Of a stretch of DNA of 64,000 nucleotides, positions 57,035 through 64,000 are shown in pieces (the first letter of the stretch is position 1; the number at the start of each line of letters is the position of its first letter). Location: assembly GCF_002741075.1 (NCBI RefSeq), contig NZ_CP016634.1, positions 3,812,001 to 3,876,000 of the forward strand, given 5' to 3'. The stretch is from Pseudomonas putida (GTDB lineage Bacteria > Pseudomonadota > Gammaproteobacteria > Pseudomonadales > Pseudomonadaceae). The notes under the pieces were generated by a model that saw only the letters and a list, made by a program, of their open reading frames with translations, searched no databases and was not told where the DNA came from. The position numbers and the translations under genes were made by a program.

Positions 57035-57844
57035 TCACTCGGCCTTGACCCGCTCCGACGGCCGCCGAGCTCCGCCCACCAGTTTTTCCACCGCTTTGCT
57101 CGCCGCGACCATGCCGAAGGTCGCGGTGACCATCATCACTGCTCCAAAACCGCCCGAACAGTCCAGCCGTACGCCCTCGCCCACGAAGCTCTTCTGCAGG
57201 CACACGCTGCCATCGCCTTTGGGGTAACGCAGCTGCTCGCTGGAAAACACACAAGGCACGCCATAGTTGCGCGAGACGTTGCGCGAGAAGTTGTAGTCGC
57301 GCCGCAGGGTCGAGCGTACCCGCGAGGCCAGCGGGTCATTGAAGGTCTTGTTCAGATCGCCGATCTGGATCTGGGTCGGGTCGATCTGCCCACCCGCGCC
57401 ACCGGTGGTGACGATGGAGATCTTGCGACGCCGGCACCAGGCGATCAACGCGGCCTTGGCCATCACACTGTCGATGCAGTCGATGACGCAATCGAGTTGC
57501 TCAGTGATGTACTCGATCATGGTGTCGCGGGTGACGAAGTCGGCCACCGCATGCACGGTGCACGCCGGGTTGATCGCCCGCAGGCGCTCGGCCATGACCT
57601 CGACCTTGGGCCGCCCGACCTGCCCTTCCAGGGCATGGGCCTGGCGATTGGTGTTGCTCACGCAGACATCGTCCAAGTCGAACAGGGTGATTTCGCCTAC
57701 ACCACTGCGGGCCATGGCCTCTGCGGCCCAGGACCCGACCCCGCCGATACCGACGATCGCCACATGGGCCTGGCGCAGGCGCTCCAAGCCTTGCTCGCCA
57801 TACAGCCGGGCAACGCCGGCGAAGCGTGGATCTTCTGTGCTCAT
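57035..57844 (-). CDS. tcdA: tRNA threonylcarbamoyladenosine dehydratase TcdA
   Basis: 269-residue ThiF/E1-like enzyme (CsdL/YgdL). ATP-binding motif VAIVGIGGVGSWAAEAMARSG, then FDLDDVCVSNTNRQ. It uses ATP to convert t6A37 to cyclic ct6A in tRNA; the CsdA-CsdE system supports it in E. coli. The start MSTEDPRFAGVARLYG at 57844 is preferred; a GTG at 57850 would add two residues. Confidence 0.95.
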   Translation of the reverse strand: MSTEDPRFAGVARLYGEQGLERLRQAHVAIVGIGGVGSWAAEAMARSGVGEITLFDLDDVCVSNTNRQAHALEGQVGRPKVEVMAERLRAINPACTVHAVADFVTRDTMIEYITEQLDCVIDCIDSVMAKAALIAWCRRRKISIVTTGGAGGQIDPTQIQIGDLNKTFNDPLASRVRSTLRRDYNFSRNVSRNYGVPCVFSSEQLRYPKGDGSVCLQKSFVGEGVRLDCSGGFGAVMMVTATFGMVAASKAVEKLVGGARRPSERVKAE

Positions 57845-58092
57845 GCTCACCCCCTGAAAAAACGGCGCGCATTATATGCCAATGGGCCCGTCCCGGGGCT
57901 GTCGTGGCGCCCGATCGTGGTACCAGATTGCCCCCAGCCTGGGGCTGGTTAGTAAAGCCCCTACAAATCCTGCTTTAATATCCCACTAATCGCAGTGGTC
58001 CTGAGCAATAGCCGAGCGGCTTCAGAACTTCATCTCCAGCGGGAAATCCAAGCCGTTGCCCGCCCCGCTCACCTTCGGAATCTGAAACACCT

Positions 58093-60684
58093 ATGTCATC
58101 ACGCAAATTTGGTCTCAACCTGGTGGTGGTCCTGGCTATTGCCGCACTGTTCACCGGTTTCTGGGCACTGATCAACCGCCCAGTGTCCGCCCCCGCCTGG
58201 CCAGAGCAGATCTCAGGCTTCTCCTATTCGCCGTTCCGCCTGGGGCAAAGCCCGCAAAAGGGGCAGTACCCCAGTGACGAGGAGATCCGCCAGGACCTGG
58301 AGCAGATGAGCAAGCTGACCGACAGCATCCGCATCTACACCGTCGAGGGCACCCAGGCCGACATCCCGCGTCTGGCTGAAGAACTCGGCCTACGCGTCAC
58401 CCTGGGCATTTGGATCAGCCCTGATCTGGAGCGCAACGAACGCGAAATCGCCAAGGCGATCGAACTGGCCAATACCTCCCGCAGCGTAGTCCGGGTCGTG
58501 GTAGGCAACGAGGCGCTGTTCCGCAAGGAGGTTACGCCCGAGGCGCTGATTGGCTACCTGGACCGGGTGCGCGCGGCGGTCAAAGTGCCGGTCACCACGA
58601 GCGAGCAATGGCACATCTGGAAGGAAAACCCGGAACTGGCCAAACATGTCGACCTGATCGCCGCGCACATCCTGCCCTATTGGGAGTTCGTGCCGATGAA
58701 GGACTCCCTGCAGTTCGTTCTCGACCGGGCCCGCGAGCTTAAGCATCAGTTCCCCCGCAAGCCATTGCTGCTTTCTGAAGTCGGCTGGCCAAGCAATGGC
58801 CGCATGCGCGGCGGTGCCGACGCGACCCAGGCCGATCAGGCCATCTACCTGCGCACGCTGGTCAATACGCTCAACCGTCGCGGCTACAACTACTTCGTCA
58901 TCGAGGCCTACGACCAACCCTGGAAGGCCAGCGACGAAGGTTCGGTGGGCGCCTACTGGGGCGTGTACAACGCTGCGCGCCAGCAGAAGTTCAACTTCGA
59001 GGGGCCGGTCGTGGCCATCCCGCAATGGCGCGCCCTGGCGGTGGCGTCGGTGGTGCTGGCGATGATCGCTCTGACCGTGCTGTTGATCGATGGCTCGGCG
59101 CTGCGCCAGCGCGGTCGTACCTTCCTCACCTTCATCACCTTCCTGTGTGGGTCGGTGCTGGTGTGGATCGCCTATGACTACAGCCAACAATACAGCACCT
59201 GGTTCAGCCTGACCGTGGGCGTGCTTCTGGCTCTGGGCGCACTGGGCGTGTTCATCGTGCTGCTGACCGAAGCGCACGAATTGGCCGAAGCGGTCTGGAT
59301 CCACAAGCGTCGGCGCGAGTTCCTACCGGTGCAAGGCGATTCGGCCTACCGGCCCAAGGTGTCGATTCATGTGCCGTGCTACAACGAGCCGCCGGAGATG
59401 GTGAAGCAGACCCTGGACGCCCTCGCGGCACTGGACTACCCGGACTACGAAGTCCTGGTGATCGACAACAACACCAAGGACCCGGCCGTCTGGGAGCCGC
59501 TCAAGGCGCACTGCGAGCGTCTGGGCGAGCGCTTCCGCTTCTTCCACGTCGCACCGCTTGCCGGCTTCAAGGGCGGCGCGCTGAACTACCTGATTCCTCA
59601 TACGGCCAAGGACGCCGAGGTTATCGCGGTGATCGACTCGGACTACTGCGTCGACCGCAACTGGCTCAAGCACATGGTGCCGCACTTCGCCGACCCGAAG
59701 ATCGCCGTGGTGCAGTCGCCACAGGACTACCGCGACCAGCACGAAAGCGCCTTCAAGAAGCTGTGCTACAGCGAATACAAAGGGTTCTTCCACATCGGCA
59801 TGGTCACTCGCAACGACCGTGACGCGATCATCCAGCACGGCACCATGACCATGACCCGACGCTCGGTTCTGGAGGAGTTGGGCTGGGCCGAATGGTGCAT
59901 CTGCGAGGACGCCGAGTTAGGGCTGCGGGTGTTCGAGAAGGGGTTGTCGGCCGCCTATGCCCACAACAGCTACGGCAAGGGCCTGATGCCCGACACCTTC
60001 ATCGACTTCAAGAAGCAGCGTTTCCGCTGGGCCTACGGCGCGATTCAGATCATCAAGCACCACGCCGCCGCCCTGCTGCGCGGCAAGGGCAGCGAACTGA
60101 CCCGCGGCCAGCGCTACCACTTCCTGGCCGGCTGGCTGCCGTGGATCGCCGACGGCATGAACATCTTCTTCACGGTCGGCGCCCTGCTCTGGTCGGCGGC
60201 GATGATCATCGTTCCGCAGCGGGTCGACCCGCCGCTGATGATCTTCGCCATCCCGCCGCTGGCGCTGTTCTTCTTCAAAGTCGGCAAGATCATCTTCCTC
60301 TATCGCCGTGCGGTGGGCGTGAACCTCAAGGACGCCTTCGCCGCGGCGCTGGCGGGCCTTGCGCTGTCGCACACCATCGCCAAGGCAGTGTTGTATGGGT
60401 TCTTCACCAGCAGCATGCCGTTCTTCCGCACCCCGAAGAACGCCGACAGCCATGGCTTGCTGGTGGCGATTTCGGAGGCGCGCGAGGAGCTGTTCATCAT
60501 GCTGCTTCTCTGGGGCGCGGCGCTGGGCATCTATCTGGTCCAAGGCTTGCCGGGGGCAGACATGCGCTTCTGGGTGGCCATGCTGCTGGTGCAGTCGCTG
60601 CCTTACCTGGCGGCGCTGGTGATGGCGATGCTGTCGTCCTTGCCAAAACCTGGCGATGAGGCCGTCGAGGCCAAGGCGACCTGA
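58093..60684 (+). CDS. GH17-GT2 beta-glucan enzyme, membrane-bound
   Basis: 863 residues. A membrane anchor (about residues 8-26) is followed by a GH17 glucanase or transglycosylase domain (about 40-300) with catalytic Glu residues in VVVGNEALF and SEVGWPSNG. Membrane segments follow, then a GT2 domain (about 418-670) with SIHVPCYNEPP, the Asp motif AVIDSDYC and the QxxRW motif FKKQRFRWAYG. The C-terminus has further membrane segments. This fusion is known in Pseudomonas and Azotobacter-like bacteria and is linked to cyclic or linear beta-1,3-glucan (NdvB type). Product and exact role are not proven. It is divergent from tcdA (248-bp gap). Confidence 0.88.
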   Translation: MSSRKFGLNLVVVLAIAALFTGFWALINRPVSAPAWPEQISGFSYSPFRLGQSPQKGQYPSDEEIRQDLEQMSKLTDSIRIYTVEGTQADIPRLAEELGLRVTLGIWISPDLERNEREIAKAIELANTSRSVVRVVVGNEALFRKEVTPEALIGYLDRVRAAVKVPVTTSEQWHIWKENPELAKHVDLIAAHILPYWEFVPMKDSLQFVLDRARELKHQFPRKPLLLSEVGWPSNGRMRGGADATQADQAIYLRTLVNTLNRRGYNYFVIEAYDQPWKASDEGSVGAYWGVYNAARQQKFNFEGPVVAIPQWRALAVASVVLAMIALTVLLIDGSALRQRGRTFLTFITFLCGSVLVWIAYDYSQQYSTWFSLTVGVLLALGALGVFIVLLTEAHELAEAVWIHKRRREFLPVQGDSAYRPKVSIHVPCYNEPPEMVKQTLDALAALDYPDYEVLVIDNNTKDPAVWEPLKAHCERLGERFRFFHVAPLAGFKGGALNYLIPHTAKDAEVIAVIDSDYCVDRNWLKHMVPHFADPKIAVVQSPQDYRDQHESAFKKLCYSEYKGFFHIGMVTRNDRDAIIQHGTMTMTRRSVLEELGWAEWCICEDAELGLRVFEKGLSAAYAHNSYGKGLMPDTFIDFKKQRFRWAYGAIQIIKHHAAALLRGKGSELTRGQRYHFLAGWLPWIADGMNIFFTVGALLWSAAMIIVPQRVDPPLMIFAIPPLALFFFKVGKIIFLYRRAVGVNLKDAFAAALAGLALSHTIAKAVLYGFFTSSMPFFRTPKNADSHGLLVAISEAREELFIMLLLWGAALGIYLVQGLPGADMRFWVAMLLVQSLPYLAALVMAMLSSLPKPGDEAVEAKAT

Positions 60685-60761
60685 CTCCAATGCCTGGCCC
60701 AGGCTGCGCCCTGGTTCGCGGATAACTCCGCACCCGCAGGGTTGGCGGCGATCTCTGCCGG

Positions 60762-60790
60762 AGCGGCCCTTGTGTCGCGAAAGGGCCGCT
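60762..60790. repeat. Hairpin/REP-like element before dapE
   Basis: AGCGGCCCTT and AAGGGCCGCT form a perfect 10-bp stem with a 9-nt loop. An untidy REP-like stretch (GTTCGCGGATAACTCCGC, 60714-60731) lies upstream. Probably the transcript end of the glucan gene. Confidence 0.6.
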
Positions 60791-60878
60791 CAGCGGCCCC
60801 ATTCCCAGTGCCCGTCGTACTCGTTTGATATAAGATAACGCCCCTGTTTTCCCGCCCGCCTTGCCCCCGGAGTCCTTC

Positions 60879-62030
60879 ATGACGGCCCCAGCCGAGCTTT
60901 CGCCCACCCTTCAACTGGCCTGCGACCTGATCCGTCGCCCCTCGGTCACTCCCGTCGATGCCGACTGCCAGGCCCGGATGATGCAGCGCCTGGGCGCCGT
61001 CGGCTTCGAGCTCGAACCGATGCGTATCGAGGACGTGGACAACTTCTGGGCCACCCACGGCAACCAGGAAGGCCCGGTGCTGTGCTTTGCCGGCCACACC
61101 GATGTGGTCCCAACCGGCCCCGTGCAAGCCTGGCAACATGAGCCCTTCGAAGCCCTGATCGATGCCGATGGCATGCTCTGCGGCCGTGGCGCAGCAGACA
61201 TGAAAGGCAGCCTGGCCTCGATGGTGGTGGCCAGCGAACGCTTCGTGCGGGACTACCCGAACCACCGCGGCAAGGTCGCCTTCCTGATCACCAGCGACGA
61301 GGAAGGCCCGGCGCACCATGGCACCAAGGCCGTGGTCGAACGCCTGAAGGCGCGCAACGAGCGCCTGGACTGGTGCATCGTGGGCGAACCTTCCAGCACC
61401 AGCCTGCTGGGCGATGTCGTGAAGAACGGCCGTCGCGGCTCGCTCGGCGCCAAGCTGACCGTGCGCGGCAAGCAGGGCCACGTGGCCTACCCACACCTGG
61501 CGCGCAACCCGATCCACCTGGCCGCGCCGGCCCTGGCAGAACTGGCCGCCGAGCACTGGGACGAAGGCAATGCGTTCTTCCCGCCGACCAGTTTCCAGAT
61601 CTCCAACCTCAACTCCGGTACCGGCGCCACCAACGTGGTGCCAGGCGAGCTGACCGCGCTGTTCAACTTCCGCTTCTCCACCGAATCCACGGTCGAAGGC
61701 CTCCAGGCGCGTGTGGCGGCGATCCTCGACAAGCATCAGCTGGATTGGAGCATCGACTGGGCATTGTCGGGCCTGCCCTTCCTGACCGAACCGGGTGAGC
61801 TGCTCGACGCGGTGTCTTCGAGCATCAAGGCCGTCACCGGCCGCGAGACCCAGCCGTCGACCAGCGGCGGCACCTCCGACGGCCGCTTCATCGCCACCAT
61901 GGGCACTCAAGTGGTCGAGCTGGGCCCGGTCAATGCGACCATCCACCAGGTAGACGAACGCATCCTGGCCAGTGACCTCGACCTGCTGACCGAAATCTAC
62001 TACCAGACCCTGGTACGGTTGCTCGCCTGA
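60879..62030 (+). CDS. dapE: Succinyl-diaminopimelate desuccinylase
   Basis: 383-residue M20 dinuclear zinc hydrolase that gives LL-DAP. Zinc ligands and active site are in [32 protein letters not shown] and [11 protein letters not shown]. Start [14 protein letters not shown] at 60879, with CCGGAGT upstream. It is followed by rlmA with a 1-nt overlap. Confidence 0.97.
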   Translation: MTAPAELSPTLQLACDLIRRPSVTPVDADCQARMMQRLGAVGFELEPMRIEDVDNFWATHGNQEGPVLCFAGHTDVVPTGPVQAWQHEPFEALIDADGMLCGRGAADMKGSLASMVVASERFVRDYPNHRGKVAFLITSDEEGPAHHGTKAVVERLKARNERLDWCIVGEPSSTSLLGDVVKNGRRGSLGAKLTVRGKQGHVAYPHLARNPIHLAAPALAELAAEHWDEGNAFFPPTSFQISNLNSGTGATNVVPGELTALFNFRFSTESTVEGLQARVAAILDKHQLDWSIDWALSGLPFLTEPGELLDAVSSSIKAVTGRETQPSTSGGTSDGRFIATMGTQVVELGPVNATIHQVDERILASDLDLLTEIYYQTLVRLLA

Positions 62031-62842
62031 TGCTCGCCTGCCCCCTCTGCCAGGCTGCCTTGACACGGCTCGACAACGGCGTCGCGTGCCCCGCCGGGCA
62101 CCGCTTCGACCGCGCCCGTCAAGGCTACCTGAACCTGCTGCCGGTGCAGCACAAGAACAGCCGCGACCCAGGCGACAACCAGGCGATGGTCCAAGCCCGA
62201 CGCGACTTCCTCGACGCCGGCCACTACGCGCCGGTCGCGCGACGCCTGGCTGAACTGGCCGCCGAACGCCATCCTGGCGCCTGGCTCGACATCGGTTGCG
62301 GCGAAGGCTATTACACCGCGCAGATCGCCCAGGCGTTGCCGCAGGCCCAAGGCTATGCGCTGGATATCTCCCGCGAGGCCGTCAAGCGCGCCTGCCGTCG
62401 CGCCCCCCAGGTGACCTGGATGGTCGCGAGCATGGCCCGCGTGCCTCTGCTCGATGCCAGCTGCCAGTTCATCGCCAGCGTGTTCAGTCCACTGGACTGG
62501 CAGGAGGCCAAGCGCCTGCTCAGCCCCGGTGGCGGTCTGATGCGGGTGGGACCGACCAGCGGCCACCTGATGGAGCTGCGCCAGGTGCTCTACGATGAAG
62601 TACGCCCTTACACCGATGATAAACACTTGGCCTTGGTCCCGGACGGCATGCATCACGCCCATGGCGAAGTGCTGGAGTTTCGCCTGAGCCTGGTCGAGCC
62701 CAAGGCCCGCGCCGACCTGCTGGCCATGACCCCCCATGGCTGGCGCGCCAGCGCCGAAAGACGCGCGCGGGTGATTGAGCAGCCCGAGCCGTTCGACGTG
62801 ACGGTTTCCATGCGTTATGACTATTTCGTGCGCCAAGACTGA
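62030..62842 (+). CDS. rlmA: 23S rRNA (guanine-N1)-methyltransferase RlmA-like
   Basis: 270 residues. N-terminal zinc ribbon CPLCQAALTRLDNGVACPAGH, then RQGYLNLLPVQ, which is typical of RlmA (m1G745). The SAM site is WLDIGCGEGYYTAQIA. It begins as dapE stops (ATGA-like overlap), so they are co-transcribed. Confidence 0.9.
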   Translation: MLACPLCQAALTRLDNGVACPAGHRFDRARQGYLNLLPVQHKNSRDPGDNQAMVQARRDFLDAGHYAPVARRLAELAAERHPGAWLDIGCGEGYYTAQIAQALPQAQGYALDISREAVKRACRRAPQVTWMVASMARVPLLDASCQFIASVFSPLDWQEAKRLLSPGGGLMRVGPTSGHLMELRQVLYDEVRPYTDDKHLALVPDGMHHAHGEVLEFRLSLVEPKARADLLAMTPHGWRASAERRARVIEQPEPFDVTVSMRYDYFVRQD

Positions 62843-62861
62843 GCACACCCGGAGCCTTTTT

Positions 62862-63239
62862 ATGCGCCAACCCGATATCGAGATCTACCTCAAGGACACC
62901 GACGTCGACCACAAGCAAGTGGCCGAATGGCTCAGCCAGGCACTGGGCGCTTGCAGCGAATGGCAGCAACGTGGCCAGACCTGGAAATGCATGGCCGGTA
63001 ACATTCCGGTCACCTGGGTACCCAAGGCTGTGGGGAAATGGAACAGCCTGTTCCTCGAAAGCGACCAGACACCATGGGACGACGACATCGCCTGTGCTCG
63101 CGCCGCCTATGCGGCACTGGGCGTTGAAGTGCGCTGCGCGCCGGGCAGTTGGGCCGAGGAAGATGGTGAAGAAGATGCCGATCGCTGGATCCGCATCAGC
63201 GCCGACGGTGAACAGGAAATCACCTGGCGCACCCACTGA
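62862..63239 (+). CDS. Small conserved acidic protein, unknown function
   Basis: 125 residues from MRQPDIEIYLKDTDVDHKQ (62862), with CGGAG upstream. It is acidic and Trp-rich (WEKC-like TWKCMAG, VTWVPKAVGKWNSL, GSWAEEDGEEDADRWIRI). No domain recognised; no signal peptide or membrane segment. It is conserved in Pseudomonas between rlmA and a cold-shock gene and is likely in the dapE-rlmA transcript. Confidence 0.8.
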   Translation: MRQPDIEIYLKDTDVDHKQVAEWLSQALGACSEWQQRGQTWKCMAGNIPVTWVPKAVGKWNSLFLESDQTPWDDDIACARAAYAALGVEVRCAPGSWAEEDGEEDADRWIRISADGEQEITWRTH

Positions 63240-63251
63240 CGTTTCTGGCGA

Positions 63252-63285
63252 CAAGCTGCAAGCTCCACGGACAGCTTGCAGCTTG
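63252..63285. terminator. Hairpin between convergent genes
   Basis: CAAGCTGCAAGCT and its complement form a perfect 13-bp stem with an 8-nt loop between the small acidic protein gene and the convergent cold-shock gene. It lacks a T-run but probably stops transcription from both sides. Confidence 0.7.
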
Positions 63286-63308
63286 AAGCTTATCGCTTCA
63301 GACGGCGG

Positions 63309-63518
63309 TCACAGACCGACGACGTCCTCAGCCTGCAGGCCTTTCTGGCCCTGCACGAGTGCATATTCCACTTGCTGTCCCTCGACCAGGGTGCGATGCC
63401 CCTCACCGCGGATAGCACGATAGTGGACGAAGACATCCGCACCACCTTCGCGCTGAATGAAGCCATAACCCTTGGCATCGTTGAACCACTTCACATTCCC
63501 AGTCTCACGAGACGACAT
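63309..63518 (-). CDS. Cold-shock domain protein (CapB-like)
   Basis: 69-residue cold-shock protein starting [17 protein letters not shown]-binding motifs RNP1 (KGYGFIQ) and RNP2 (VFVHY) are intact. It binds single-stranded nucleic acid and melts RNA structure. In P. putida the gene here resembles capB. The leader has a perfect 9-bp hairpin 42-63 nt upstream of the start (63560-63581). It is convergent with the small acidic protein. Confidence 0.93.
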   Translation of the reverse strand: MSSRETGNVKWFNDAKGYGFIQREGGADVFVHYRAIRGEGHRTLVEGQQVEYALVQGQKGLQAEDVVGL

Positions 63519-63559
63519 CTGAACTACTCCGGATTTTTATTTTGAAGATCGCCTTGCAA

Positions 63560-63581
63560 GCACGAGGTCACCACCTCGTGC
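63560..63581 (-). promoter_or_regulatory. Leader hairpin of the cold-shock gene
   Basis: GCACGAGGT-CACC-ACCTCGTGC, a perfect 9-bp stem upstream of the cold-shock gene. It may be a cold-responsive leader structure. Confidence 0.5.
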
Positions 63582-63749
63582 CGACGCAGCTCGCAGAAAT
63601 ATCTTGCAAGCAGCGGACCGAGTATATGACACCGAACAAAAAAATTTCATGACTGGGCGTCGAATTGGCGAATTTTGCCGAACTTGCACAGATACGGCAG
63701 ACTTACTGCCTCGAATGTCACTTAAAAATCTCACCCAGGGCACACACCC

Positions 63750-64000
63750 ATGACCCGTTCCCCCCTGCGCCGAATGATCTTCGGCGCCTTGCGTCGCCTG
63801 TTGTACCTGTGGGTGCGCTCCGAGACCATCAACCAGTCGTCCCTGTCCCTCAAGCTCGACCGCAGTCGCCCGGTGTTCTATGCACTGCCTTCGCCCTCGC
63901 TGACGGACCTTGCCGTCGTCGATCGCGAATGCACCAAGGCGGGACTGCCACGTCCCGTGCTGCCTGTCACCGTCGGCTCGCTGCAAGAGCCTGCGGCCTT
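63750..64000 (+). CDS. plsB: Glycerol-3-phosphate acyltransferase PlsB, partial
   Basis: The first 83 codons, starting [21 protein letters not shown]; the gene continues past the right edge. The N-terminal block [22 protein letters not shown] and [23 protein letters not shown] match PlsB of Pseudomonas. This is the inner-membrane enzyme for the first step of phospholipid synthesis. It is divergent from the cold-shock gene. Confidence 0.93.
   Translation, partial: MTRSPLRRMIFGALRRLLYLWVRSETINQSSLSLKLDRSRPVFYALPSPSLTDLAVVDRECTKAGLPRPVLPVTVGSLQEPAA

Overview
The window is a piece of a fluorescent Pseudomonas chromosome, most likely the P. putida group. I base this on the G+C-rich codon use, the gene order (mutS-fdxA-rsmZ-rpoS-nlpD-pcm-surE-truD-ispF, the lpx/bam/dxr/rpsB block, glnD-dapC-dapD, dapE-rlmA-plsB), near-complete agreement with the P. 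putida proteins I know, and scattered copies of the P. putida type REP sequence with a GCGGGTAAACCCGC core. No database search was run.

Layout. (1) 1-3624, minus strand: the early end of an R-type (P2-like) tailocin cluster at the mutS locus. It holds an S24 self-cleaving repressor, a control region, a holin, a PA0615-like protein, the baseplate spike gpV, gpW, and the start of gpJ, which runs off the window. (2) 3770-7090: a small accessory module of a LysR regulator, an amino-acid permease and a PhyH-type Fe(II)/2-oxoglutarate dioxygenase, lying between the tailocin and mutS. (3) 7244-11494: mutS, fdxA, a decayed IS1182-type element that still has nearly perfect ends, and the Gac/Rsm small RNA gene rsmZ with its GacA upstream site. 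(4) 11495-19705: rpoS, nlpD, pcm, surE, truD and ispF on the minus strand, then the glutathione-dependent formaldehyde pathway (frmA, fghA) with a divergent LysR gene. (5) 19819-45919, all minus: a housekeeping block read from rpsB down to ispD. It covers translation (rpsB, tsf, frr), nucleotides (pyrH, pyrG), undecaprenyl phosphate and phospholipid (uppS, cdsA), isoprenoids (dxr, ispD), outer-membrane assembly (rseP, bamA, skp), lipid A and fatty acids (lpxD, fabZ, lpxA, lpxB, accA, kdsA), replication (dnaE, rnhB), tRNA modification (tilS), glycolysis (eno) and division (ftsB). (6) 46267-64000: map, glnD, dapC, a metzincin-like peptidase, a CPA1 Na+/H+ antiporter, an ArsC/Spx-like protein, dapD, csdA-csdE with convergent tcdA, a GH17-GT2 glucan enzyme, dapE, rlmA, a small conserved protein, a cold-shock protein, and the start of plsB.

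How the genes work together. The repressor has a LexA-like Ala-Gly cleavage site and Ser/Lys catalytic residues, so the tailocin should respond to DNA damage through RecA. The control region shows this directly. A minus-strand promoter (TTGACT, 17 bp, TAATCT) carries a perfect palindrome in its spacer. A 25-bp operator-like sequence occurs both upstream of this promoter and upstream of the repressor gene. The roughly 300-nt leader before the holin holds a terminator-like hairpin. rsmZ next to rpoS links the GacS/GacA cascade with the stationary-phase sigma factor. The four dap/glnD genes join lysine and peptidoglycan precursor supply with nitrogen sensing. csdA, csdE and tcdA together make a sulfur-transfer route to cyclic t6A in tRNA.

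Most of the window is ordinary core genome. The points most worth a second look are the tailocin control region, the LysR/permease/PhyH module, the cytoplasmic metzincin at 51.1-51.8 kb, the small non-autonomous IS1182 relic beside fdxA, and a hairpin that appears to hide the ispF ribosome binding site.
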